Shown one piece after another: positions 1 through 6,337 of a DNA stretch of 6,893 nt. The position numbers and the translations under genes were made by a program. Position 1 is the first letter of the stretch, and each line of letters opens with the position of its first letter. The notes under the pieces are model-generated. The model searched no databases. It was not told the origin of the DNA and worked only from the letters and a program-made list of their open reading frames with translations. This stretch comes from Methylophilaceae bacterium UBA5127 (GTDB taxonomy: Bacteria; Pseudomonadota; Gammaproteobacteria; Burkholderiales; Methylophilaceae), in NCBI GenBank assembly GCA_002414145.1, contig DHYP01000004.1, forward strand, positions 39,716-46,608. Reading direction: 5' to 3'.

Positions 1-482
1 CGGAGTAATTGACTGATGTAATGCGCTGTGGCTTCGCCTTCATTAGTGTAATTAGTGGCGAGAATGACCTCTTGAATGATGCCGTCTTGTGTACGCTTGA
101 TTAGCTTATCTAAATTAATTTCTTTAGGACCAATTCCATCTAAAGGAGATAACCTTCCCATGAGCACAAAATACATGCCATTGTAAGATTGCGTTTGCTC
201 TAGCATCATTAAATCGGATGGCATTTCTACCACACATAACATAGAGGGCTCACGTTTTTCGGAACTACATAATGTGCATATTGCCTGCTCACTGAAATTA
301 TTACAGAGCTGGCAATGCCCAATGGTTTCCAATGCTGAGTTAAGCGCCAACGCTAAAGTGCCTGCCCCTTTGCGGTCCCGCTGCAGTAAATGATAAGCCA
401 TACGCAGAGCAGATTTCGGGCCAACGCCAGGTAAACAGCGTAAGGACTCAATGAGTTGATCAAGCGTTGCAGGATTTTTCAC
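1..482 (-). CDS. recR: Recombination mediator protein RecR (partial, C-terminus missing)
   Basis: RecR acts with RecF and RecO to load RecA on gapped DNA during recombinational repair. About 160 residues are present, against roughly 198-200 in the family, so the last ~40 lie beyond the left edge. Visible in order: a helix-hairpin-helix segment [17 protein letters not shown] (residues 17-33); a four-cysteine zinc site, C57-x2-C60 and C69-x2-C72; the start of the Toprim domain, [14 protein letters not shown] (84-97); the family signature [15 protein letters not shown] (105-119); and [15 protein letters not shown] (142-156). The start is GTG at 482: an in-frame TAA, the ybaB stop codon, lies just upstream with no ATG between, and the following residues match the usual RecR N-terminus. 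No good Shine-Dalgarno is visible. The gap to ybaB is only 9 bp, so translation is probably coupled. Identity is secure. Confidence 0.96.
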   Translation of the reverse strand, partial: MKNPATLDQLIESLRCLPGVGPKSALRMAYHLLQRDRKGAGTLALALNSALETIGHCQLCNNFSEQAICTLCSSEKREPSMLCVVEMPSDLMMLEQTQSYNGMYFVLMGRLSPLDGIGPKEINLDKLIKRTQDGIIQEVILATNYTNEGEATAHYISQLL

Positions 483-491
483 TGAATTAAA

Positions 492-797
492 TTAAAACGG
501 TAATTTAAAACCAGCAGGCATCACGCTGCCCATGCGCGCGTTAGACGTGGCTTCAGCTTTGGCTTTAGCATCTTTGAGTGCGATGAGAATTAAGTCTTCT
601 AATGTTTCTTTGTCGTCCATTGCTGCATCATCAATGACAACGCGTTTGACATCATGGCTGCATGTTGTCGTCACTTTGACCATGCCATTGCTGGCAATGC
701 CTTCTACTTCTGTCGTCGCAAGTTCAGCCTGCACTTTTTGCATATTGGCTTGCATTTGCTGCGCTTGTTTCATCATATTGCCCATGCCACCCTTCAT
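492..797 (-). CDS. ybaB: YbaB/EbfC family nucleoid-associated protein
   Basis: Small DNA-binding protein of the YbaB/EbfC family, which binds DNA as a dimer and is counted among nucleoid-associated proteins. At 101 aa it is close to the E. coli length of about 109. Family features seen: a Gly/Met-rich start (MKGGMGNMMKQAQQMQ), a helix with MQKVQAELA, the beta segment VEGIASNGMVKVTTT, and an acidic helix DKETLEDLILIALKDA followed by the conserved tail MGSVMPAGFKLPF. A strong Shine-Dalgarno, AAAGGAG (813-807 on the minus strand), sits 9 nt before the ATG and fixes the start. It lies between dnaX (26 bp upstream) and recR (9 bp downstream). This is the classic dnaX-ybaB-recR order and suggests one mRNA. 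Its exact role in the cluster is unsettled in the literature; a link to replication or repair is inferred from the neighbours. Confidence 0.96.
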   Translation of the reverse strand: MKGGMGNMMKQAQQMQANMQKVQAELATTEVEGIASNGMVKVTTTCSHDVKRVVIDDAAMDDKETLEDLILIALKDAKAKAEATSNARMGSVMPAGFKLPF

Positions 798-823
798 GAT
801 GGTAATCTCCTTTAGTTGATTGA

Positions 824-2464
824 TTATTGAACTGGTTTGATTGAGTTAGGGATAATGGTTGCCCCAAAGTCATTCATCAGTGCTTGCACAAAGTTGTCTT
901 GCAAAATAGCCGTTTCTGCATTGGATTGAATGGTTGTCTTTTCAATAGCATTTTGTTTGGCGGGGGTATTGGCTTCCTGATCAATCTCAAAGTGCAGTTT
1001 TATTTTTCGTCCAAAATGCTGATGGATAGCGCTGCTGAGTTTTTCTTGATAATTGGGGCTAGCCAGATGCTTTTGCGCCTCTGCCACACGTAGGGTAATG
1101 CTATCTGCATCATAGTTGACCATTTCACAATTTTGAGCGAGCGCACGTGCAAGACCTAGCTTTAAATTATTCTCTACAAGGTTGCGCCAGTTGCCATCAA
1201 AAGCAGAAACAGCAATGTTGTTCTCAAGAGTAGCTTGATGCATCACAGGTTCCACAGCAGTAGGTGCTTGTGGCTTTTTAACAGGCGAAGCTTGGGTGGT
1301 GTCGGCCTTAGAATTATTGCTTGTTTGAGTATTTGTAAGCGGTATCGCGTTCGTCATGGATTTTTCTTGCGTTACCTTTTCACTGGGTGTGAATGCCAGC
1401 ATACGCAATAATGTCATAGTGAATCCAGCATACTCATCTGGCGCTAGGCCAATATCTCTACGCCCTAAAATGCTAATCTGATAATAGAGTTGAAGCGTAT
1501 CAGCGGAGATCTTATCAGCTAATGTCATGAGCGCAGTACGCTCTGGTAAATCTTGAGCCAAGCTGTTAGGAATGCTTTGCACGATTGCAATTTGATGAAG
1601 CAGTGCAGCCAAATCATTGAGCGCAGCTTCAAAAGAAATGCTACGCGCATCCATTTGCTTTGCCTTTTCAATAAGAGCAGTACCATTTTGCTCGAGCAAA
1701 GCATCAATGATTTCATATAAGTAGCTTTGATCTATGGCGCCTAGCATGCTTCTCACTTCGGCTTCATGGACTGATTGATTACCATAGGCAATGGCTTGAT
1801 CCGTAAGCGAAAGTGCATCGCGCATACTACCATTTGCAGCTCTTGCAATAAGGTGTATTGCAGAAGATTCAAATGGTATTTGTTCTTGTTGCAGAATCTT
1901 CAGCAAATGTTCAGTGATGGTAGCACTTGCCATTTGGCGTAAGTTAAATTGTAGGCAGCGTGAGAGTACTGTGACGGGCACTTTTTGTGGATCTGTGGTT
2001 GCCAAGATAAATTTGACGTGCGCTGGTGGTTCTTCTAACGTTTTGAGCATTGCGTTAAATGCACTCTTAGACAGCATGTGTACTTCGTCAATGATATAAA
2101 CCTTAAAGCGACCAGCTGTCGGCGCATATTGAGCGTTATCCAATAACTCACGCATGGCATCCACTTGTGTGTTACTTGCTGCATCCACTTCAATGAGATC
2201 AATAAAACGGCCTTTGTCAATCTCAGTACACGCATTACAAATGCCACAAGGCGATGCAGTAATGCCAGTTTCGCAATTCAGTGATTTTGCCAGAATGCGT
2301 GCCAAAGTCGTTTTACCAACGCCGCGAGTGCCTGTAAACAGATAAGCGTGATGCAGGCGCTGTTGATCAAGCGCATTGGTGAGCGCACGTACCACGTGTT
2401 CTTGACCCACTAAAGTGTTGAATGATTTAGGACGCCACTTGCGCGCGAGCACTTGATATGACAT
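824..2464 (-). CDS. dnaX: DNA polymerase III subunit tau (tau/gamma), clamp-loader ATPase
   Basis: Clamp-loader ATPase that places the beta sliding clamp on DNA and, through its tail, holds polymerase cores in the replisome. The product is 546 aa. Seen in order: start MSYQVLARKWRPKSF; Walker A GTRGVGKTT (residues 45-53); zinc site C64, C73, C76, C79; Walker B with DEVH, VYIIDEVHMLS (122-132); sensor 1 region FILATTDPQKVPVTVLSRC (152-170) ending in the SRC arginine-finger motif; and sensor 2 GSMRDALSLTDQAI (212-225). A Ser/Thr/Pro/Gln-rich linker spans about 375-420. A tau domain V-like segment runs from about W426, and the tail is FVQALMNDFGATIIPNSIKPVQ. I chose the ATG at 2464, not the in-frame ATG at 2503: the family begins MSYQVLARKWRP, and the 13 extra residues abut the ffs 3' end without a ribosome site. 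E. coli tau is 643 aa, so the linker/domain IV is short here. Internal frameshifting to gamma is possible (see 1224-1280). Confidence 0.97.
   Translation of the reverse strand: MSYQVLARKWRPKSFNTLVGQEHVVRALTNALDQQRLHHAYLFTGTRGVGKTTLARILAKSLNCETGITASPCGICNACTEIDKGRFIDLIEVDAASNTQVDAMRELLDNAQYAPTAGRFKVYIIDEVHMLSKSAFNAMLKTLEEPPAHVKFILATTDPQKVPVTVLSRCLQFNLRQMASATITEHLLKILQQEQIPFESSAIHLIARAANGSMRDALSLTDQAIAYGNQSVHEAEVRSMLGAIDQSYLYEIIDALLEQNGTALIEKAKQMDARSISFEAALNDLAALLHQIAIVQSIPNSLAQDLPERTALMTLADKISADTLQLYYQISILGRRDIGLAPDEYAGFTMTLLRMLAFTPSEKVTQEKSMTNAIPLTNTQTSNNSKADTTQASPVKKPQAPTAVEPVMHQATLENNIAVSAFDGNWRNLVENNLKLGLARALAQNCEMVNYDADSITLRVAEAQKHLASPNYQEKLSSAIHQHFGRKIKLHFEIDQEANTPAKQNAIEKTTIQSNAETAILQDNFVQALMNDFGATIIPNSIKPVQ
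1224..1280 (-). promoter_or_regulatory. Candidate -1 ribosomal frameshift site in dnaX (gamma subunit)
   Basis: On the minus strand, codons 396-397 of dnaX are AAA AAG (1279-1274), preceded by T. Directly after AAG comes a hairpin (1273-1252): arm CCACA, a bulged A, GCA; 5-nt loop CCTAC; arm TGC TGTGG. That is 8 bp with one bulge. A -1 shift at AAG would add 16 residues (ATSTYCCGTCDASSYS) and stop at TGA 1226-1224, giving about 413 aa. E. coli gamma is 431 aa, made by a -1 shift at A AAA AAG followed by a stem-loop, and the position in the protein is comparable. Against it: the seventh base is T rather than A, so re-pairing at the first Lys codon would be poor, and there is almost no spacer before the stem. 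The sequence elements are seen; the function is inference. Confidence 0.35.
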
Positions 2465-2505
2465 GAAGTGTATTTCCCAAAAAAGTAAACGTTGAAACAA
2501 CATTG

Positions 2506-2604
2506 GGGGAGGCGAGCCAAACCCCCGGCACTTGCTTAATAGTTGTGGCTGCTTGCTTCCGCACCTGACCAGGTTGGCTACCTTACAATGCGGGGAGGCC
2601 CGCC
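2506..2604 (-). ncRNA. ffs: Signal recognition particle RNA, small bacterial type (4.5S RNA)
   Basis: RNA scaffold of the bacterial signal recognition particle; it binds Ffh and takes part in co-translational targeting of membrane proteins through FtsY. The diagnostic apical region is present on the minus strand: GGTCAGG (2570-2564), TGC, the GGAA tetraloop (2560-2557), GCA, then AGCAGCC (2553-2547). The ends close as a long stem: GGCGGGCC (2604-2597) pairs with GGCTCGCC (2518-2511) over 8 positions including one G-U, and inner CCCC/GGGG tracts continue the stem. The length of about 97-99 nt fits the Alu-less small type. The exact 3' end is uncertain by a few bases. It lies just upstream of dnaX in the same orientation, as in many bacteria, with only about 41 bp between them. 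Confidence 0.95.
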
Positions 2605-2804
2605 ATGCGCTATTTTACAATACTTTATTGCAATCACCTCACATGTCGGAGATTTTTTACTCAGCATTTGGTTTTGCAACGCTGTTTAGCTAGATTGCTT
2701 CAATACTTTTGTACTGAACGGCTAAATTAAGGGGTATATCACTGCTTTTTACTTAGATTGTATTAATCGCGTTTAGTAGAGAATGCCTAATCAATAAGTC
2801 CTAT
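2605..2804. other. Divergent intergenic region between ffs and the diguanylate cyclase gene
   Basis: This 200 bp AT-rich gap separates the minus-strand ffs-dnaX unit from the plus-strand signalling genes and so must hold promoters for both directions. Apart from the ffs -10 box, I see one 6-bp inverted repeat, TTTAGC (2685-2690) and GCTAAA (2721-2726), with a 30-bp spacer. Several AT-rich hexamers occur on the plus strand, for example TATATC at 2735-2740, but none has a properly spaced -35. No small ORF with a ribosome site, tRNA or riboswitch-like fold was recognised. Confidence 0.5.
2612..2617 (-). promoter_or_regulatory. Probable -10 box of the ffs promoter
   Basis: TAAAAT on the minus strand (2617-2612) ends 7 nt before the inferred 5' end of the SRP RNA at 2604, the normal distance for a sigma-70 -10 element. 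No convincing -35 hexamer stands at 16-18 bp further upstream; TTGCAA occurs but is too close (10 bp). The assignment rests mostly on the fit to the RNA 5' end. The same transcript could run on into dnaX, since no strong terminator is seen after ffs. Confidence 0.55.
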
Positions 2805-4703
2805 ATGGAAAAGCTTGTTCAAGAATATATGCTGAATTCAAGTCAATCTAAAAAGCCTAGCTCTGCGACGGAAATCGCACGTGAGACCATTAAACAAATG
2901 GCATTACGACGTGTTGAGCCGACACCAGGCAATTATGAGGTTATTTATAATGAAATTTTAGGCGTGCCAAGCAAAGAGTCACTCAATAATGCAATTAGAA
3001 AAGCGCTTAAGCAATTACCCAATGAAACTGCAGAGCAAGCTAACTGGATTAACCGTTGGGAAAAATTATTAAAACAAGAGAATTGGGTTGGTCTTGCAGA
3101 GGTGTTGAATGAAGGGATGGACGCGAGTGTGTCTCAGTCCAGACAATGGCCAGATGCGATACGTCATTTATTAAAAGGCTGGGATGCAAGACGTGCGGGT
3201 ATCGATTCAGCCAGAAAAAAAGAGACATTAGAGCGCGTACTGATTAACTTTGGTAATGATCCAGAGCTTGCTAATAAATTAACCAACCTTGCTAAAAGCT
3301 GGGGGAGTGTCGAAGCGGATACAGAGGCCGCATCTGAAGTGCAGAGCGTTAATAGCAGAGAGCTCAGTTCCGAGTCGAGCATAAAACCAGTTGCTTCAGA
3401 TACTGGTAGTAGCTTGATGCAAAAAGTCGATAACAAGCTTTCTGGCATGTTAAAACCACAAGAAGATGACACTAAACAGCTGCACGAAACGTTCCAGATT
3501 TTGCAGGAAGTGCTGAAACAAACACTTAACCATGGCTTGATTCCACGATTAGATGGCTATCCAGAATTGCGTGAAGAGGCATATGCAATTGCATTATTGA
3601 CTGAAAAAGCACGTAAGTTAAAAGATTGGCAATTTATGGCTAAGCAGCTACGTGCATTATTAATGCGTGTGGAGCTGGTGGGGGCGAATGAAGAGGGTAT
3701 AAAACAAGATTTATTGAAACTACTCAAGCTGTTGGTGAGTAATATCAGTGAGTTAGTTTCAGATGATCAATGGCTACGTGGACAGGTTTCAACAGTGCAA
3801 ACGATTATTTCTAGTCCGTTGGATCGTGTGCAAATTCAAACAGCTGAAAAGAGTTTGAAAGAAGTCATTCATAAACAAGGTCTAATCAAGCACAGTTTAA
3901 CTGAAGCGAAAAACGCATTTAAGCAAATGATTTCGACATTCCTTGACCGCTTAAAATTTATGGCTGACACCAGCGGTAATTACCAGGGAAAAATCGAGGT
4001 GTATGCAGAAAAGCTGTCTGAGACGGATGACATCGTTAAAATCAACGAATTGTTAGAAAGCCTGATGCGAGATACTCATGCAATGCAAACTGACATTGTA
4101 AGATCGCGAGAGGCATTACTGCATCAGCGTGAAGAGGCCGAAAGCTCACAAGAAAAAATACGTAAACTACAAGAAGAACTGACCTTATTAAGTGAAGCGG
4201 TGAGAATAGATCAACTTACTGGAATTTTGAATCGACGTGGTTTGGATGATGCCTTCGTTGCTGAAGCTGCACGTGCCAGTCGTAGTGGTAGTCCGTTGAC
4301 TGTAGCGTTGCTTGATATTGATAATTTTAAACATCTAAACGATACCTATGGACATGACGTAGGTGATATTGCGCTAAAACATTTGGCCGATGTTGTGAAA
4401 AAAACCATTCGTCCGACCGATGTCATTACACGTCTGGGAGGTGAAGAGTTTGTGATTCTGCTTCCAGACACCAATATTGAAGAGGCTGTCATTACAATGA
4501 CACGTCTGCAACGTATGCTCACGAAAGCATACTTCTTAGGCAATAACGAACGCTTGCTAATCACCTTCAGTGCTGGCGTGGCGTTATATCGAAAAGAGGA
4601 AGAACAAGCAGCGGTGATTCATCGCGCTGATCAGGCAATGTATTTAGCGAAAAGGTCTGGAAAAAATCGTGTGATGACAGAAAAAGAACTCACTTCAGAA
4701 TAA
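2805..4703 (+). CDS. Diguanylate cyclase with large helical N-terminal region and C-terminal GGDEF domain
   Basis: Predicted to join two GTP into cyclic di-GMP, a second messenger. The product is 632 aa with no obvious signal peptide or membrane segment, so it is probably cytoplasmic. Residues ~20-170 form a helical domain beginning ARETIKQMALRRVEPTPGNY (a style known from betaproteobacterial GGDEF proteins). A Ser-rich linker follows (~170-220), then a long helical region (~220-430) and a coiled coil (~430-466). The GGDEF domain spans ~466-628: DQLTGILNRRG (469-479), metal-binding D504 in LDIDNFK, and the active GGEEF motif (545-549). RPTD (536-539) lies exactly five residues before it, the intact inhibitory I-site for product feedback. 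The ATG at 2805 has no clear Shine-Dalgarno; an ATG at 2829 is an alternative start. The kinase gene follows after 21 bp, so the two are probably co-transcribed. Enzyme class is secure; the input signal is unknown. Confidence 0.93.
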   Translation: MEKLVQEYMLNSSQSKKPSSATEIARETIKQMALRRVEPTPGNYEVIYNEILGVPSKESLNNAIRKALKQLPNETAEQANWINRWEKLLKQENWVGLAEVLNEGMDASVSQSRQWPDAIRHLLKGWDARRAGIDSARKKETLERVLINFGNDPELANKLTNLAKSWGSVEADTEAASEVQSVNSRELSSESSIKPVASDTGSSLMQKVDNKLSGMLKPQEDDTKQLHETFQILQEVLKQTLNHGLIPRLDGYPELREEAYAIALLTEKARKLKDWQFMAKQLRALLMRVELVGANEEGIKQDLLKLLKLLVSNISELVSDDQWLRGQVSTVQTIISSPLDRVQIQTAEKSLKEVIHKQGLIKHSLTEAKNAFKQMISTFLDRLKFMADTSGNYQGKIEVYAEKLSETDDIVKINELLESLMRDTHAMQTDIVRSREALLHQREEAESSQEKIRKLQEELTLLSEAVRIDQLTGILNRRGLDDAFVAEAARASRSGSPLTVALLDIDNFKHLNDTYGHDVGDIALKHLADVVKKTIRPTDVITRLGGEEFVILLPDTNIEEAVITMTRLQRMLTKAYFLGNNERLLITFSAGVALYRKEEEQAAVIHRADQAMYLAKRSGKNRVMTEKELTSE

Positions 4704-4711
4704 TAATTAAC

Positions 4712-4716
4712 AAGGA
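4712..4716 (+). promoter_or_regulatory. Shine-Dalgarno that fixes a TTG start for the histidine kinase
   Basis: AAGGA lies 8 nt before TTG at 4725, an ideal distance. The next in-frame ATG is about 100 codons downstream, inside a sequence that reads as folded protein, so TTG is the best-supported start. Use of a rare start codon may hold kinase levels down; that is inference. Confidence 0.8.
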
Positions 4717-4724
4717 TTAACACG

Positions 4725-6164
4725 TTGCTTGCACTTTCAAGATCGCACCTGATTTTAAAATCACTTGCATATTCGCCTCAAGATGAGATTTATTTGTTCG
4801 ATGCTCATACATTAGAACTGGTGCACGCCAGTAAGTCAGGTAAAGCAGCATTAACTACAAATTCGCCTGCTATTGCGCCTGAGCAATTTGAATCTATATT
4901 AGGTATTAGTCGAGAAGCACTCGTTTCTTATGTGAATCAGCAGCGTGATCAGAAGTCTACATTTGAGCTAAGTGCTAACCAGTTGTTACCAGCAACGAGT
5001 GTCAACAAAAATGCACTACGTGTTATGCTAATACAATCTGACGATACAGAATATATTCTCGTGACAAAAAACGATATTTCCCTAGAAGAAAAAGTGGTGA
5101 TGGCACTAAGTGAGAGCGAATCTCGCTTTCAAGCCATTGTGTCAAATATCCCTGGACTTGTGTTTCAGATGCAAATGTCTAAAACACAAGAAATTAGCTT
5201 TCACTATTTGAGTGATGGTTGTGAGGCGCTCTTAGGTATGACTGCACATGAGCTGGAAGAAGACGCTCAACTTTTATTTTCAATTATGAATGCAAAAGAC
5301 CGTGCTGATTTACGTGAAAAATTAGCCAGTTGCGCAGAGTCTTTAGTGAGATTGGATTGGGAAGGGCGTGTTTGGATTGATGGATGGCAAGATACCAAAT
5401 GGATTAACCTGAGAGCGACTACGACACGATTAGAGGATGGTGTTGTGCACTGGGATGGCATCATGCTTAACATCACGCAGAGCAAACAAGAAAAGCAAGA
5501 GATTGAGCAATCCAGACGTGATCTTGAGCAGCTCACTGCACATATGAATCAAATTAAAGAGCAAGAGCGTACCAGTATCGCACGCGAAATTCATGATGAT
5601 TTAGGTGGTAATTTAACTGCCATTAAAATTGGTTTGGCAAGTATTGCCAATCAAATCACCTCAGGACAGCCAGTGTTGCTTGAGCAAACCTCTGGATTAG
5701 AGGCGATTGTAAATAGAACATTTGAGGCAGTACATCGTATTTCTGGCAATTTACGACCAAGTATATTGGATCTGGGTATTGTCGATGCGATTGAGTGGCA
5801 GGCAACGCAGTTTAAAAAGCAAGTCGGTATAGAGTGCCTGTTTAAAACAAATCAGTCAGAAGTCATGCTTTCTACAGATCAGTCTATGGCGCTGTATCGT
5901 ATCTGTCAGGAATCTTTATCTAATGCCGCAAAGTACTCTAAAGCAACACAAGTGATTGTGGACCTGAATGTAAATGATGATGAGCTTGTCATGTCAATTA
6001 TTGACAATGGTGTCGGTATTCAAGACGAAGACAAGTTTAAAGCCAACGCTTACGGCTTGCGCGGAATGCAAGAACGCATTAGTGCATTAAATGGCCATCT
6101 AGTTATCGGTAAGCCGGAACATGCTGACCGAGGCACAAAGGTTGAAGTAAAAATATCAATATAA
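4725..6164 (+). CDS. Soluble PAS-domain sensor histidine kinase, NarX/DesK type (HisKA_3)
   Basis: Sensor kinase of a two-component system: it autophosphorylates on histidine and passes the phosphate to a response regulator. The product is 479 aa. Residues ~10-125 look PAS-like (DEIYLFDAHTLELVHASKSG) but the assignment is weak. A clearer PAS domain spans ~128-250 (SESRFQAIVSNIPGLVFQMQ through to WDGIMLNITQSKQEKQE), followed by a short coiled coil. The dimerisation/phosphoacceptor helix has REIHDDLGG with H290. The ATPase domain has the N box QESLSNAAKYS (N400), the G1 box DNGVGI (427-432) and GLRGMQERI (444-452). The EIHDDLG motif and this short ATPase domain are typical of kinases paired with NarL/LuxR-type regulators, matching the gene at 6338. 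No membrane helix is seen, so it should sense an intracellular cue. Start is TTG with AAGGA 8 nt upstream. The signal is unknown; no haem or flavin-binding motif was recognised. Confidence 0.93.
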   Translation: MLALSRSHLILKSLAYSPQDEIYLFDAHTLELVHASKSGKAALTTNSPAIAPEQFESILGISREALVSYVNQQRDQKSTFELSANQLLPATSVNKNALRVMLIQSDDTEYILVTKNDISLEEKVVMALSESESRFQAIVSNIPGLVFQMQMSKTQEISFHYLSDGCEALLGMTAHELEEDAQLLFSIMNAKDRADLREKLASCAESLVRLDWEGRVWIDGWQDTKWINLRATTTRLEDGVVHWDGIMLNITQSKQEKQEIEQSRRDLEQLTAHMNQIKEQERTSIAREIHDDLGGNLTAIKIGLASIANQITSGQPVLLEQTSGLEAIVNRTFEAVHRISGNLRPSILDLGIVDAIEWQATQFKKQVGIECLFKTNQSEVMLSTDQSMALYRICQESLSNAAKYSKATQVIVDLNVNDDELVMSIIDNGVGIQDEDKFKANAYGLRGMQERISALNGHLVIGKPEHADRGTKVEVKISI

Positions 6165-6337
6165 TCATAATGTTATTTATTTTCACCGCAGTATCCCCTT
6201 CATTATTTCTATGCACATAGTCCAATTGTTGGATATTTCAATTTGTTATTTTTAAGTCATTAGTTTAGTAGCACACTGATTACTTCCTCTTGGCATACTG
6301 TTTGCTAGATGCTATGTAGGCACAAGGGAGCTTAGTA
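6165..6337. other. Intergenic region between kinase and response regulator genes, with two abutting dyads
   Basis: 173 bp, AT-rich, no ORF recognised. Two small inverted repeats lie end to end: CTATG-CA-CATAG (6209-6220) and TCCAA-TTG-TTGGA (6221-6233). The second is followed by a T-rich stretch (6234-6253) ending in five T, so it could act as a weak terminator after the kinase gene. Alternatively the dyads could be operator sites for the regulator. A hexamer pair TTGGCA (6290-6295) and TATGTA (6313-6318) has 17-bp spacing and a TG extended -10. However, transcription from it would begin inside the ribosome site at 6324-6330, so it is doubtful. Confidence 0.4.
6221..6253 (+). terminator. Possible weak terminator after the kinase gene
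   Basis: The hairpin TCCAA-TTG-TTGGA (5 bp, 3-nt loop) is followed by an interrupted T-rich tract ending TTATTTTT. The stem is short and only modestly GC-rich and the T tract is not immediate, so it may be leaky or have no function. Confidence 0.25.

Noticed and set aside
532..819. 95-codon plus-strand reading frame opposite ybaB
   Set aside because: It is the mirror of the real YbaB gene, gives a Ser/Ala/Cys-rich translation typical of antisense frames, and has no supporting ribosome site.
2481..2501. Possible terminator between ffs and dnaX on the minus strand (GTTG-TTT-CAAC followed by a T run)
   Set aside because: The stem is only 4 bp with two G-C pairs, too weak to call; noted only as a possible processing or pausing site.
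2465..2503. N-terminal extension of DnaX to an ATG at 2503
   Set aside because: DnaX proteins begin MSYQVLARKWRP; the 13 added residues do not resemble the family and the ATG has no ribosome site and abuts the SRP RNA 3' end.
2605..2804. c-di-GMP riboswitch ahead of the diguanylate cyclase gene
   Set aside because: I looked for a GEMM-like conserved core and paired stems in the leader and saw none.
3164..3472. 102-codon minus-strand frame inside the cyclase gene
   Set aside because: Shadow of the real coding strand, with no family resemblance, start signal or promoter.
6290..6318. Promoter for the response regulator (TTGGCA, 17 bp, TATGTA)
   Set aside because: The -35 is good but the -10 matches poorly, and transcription would start about 6325, cutting into the strong ribosome site at 6324-6330.
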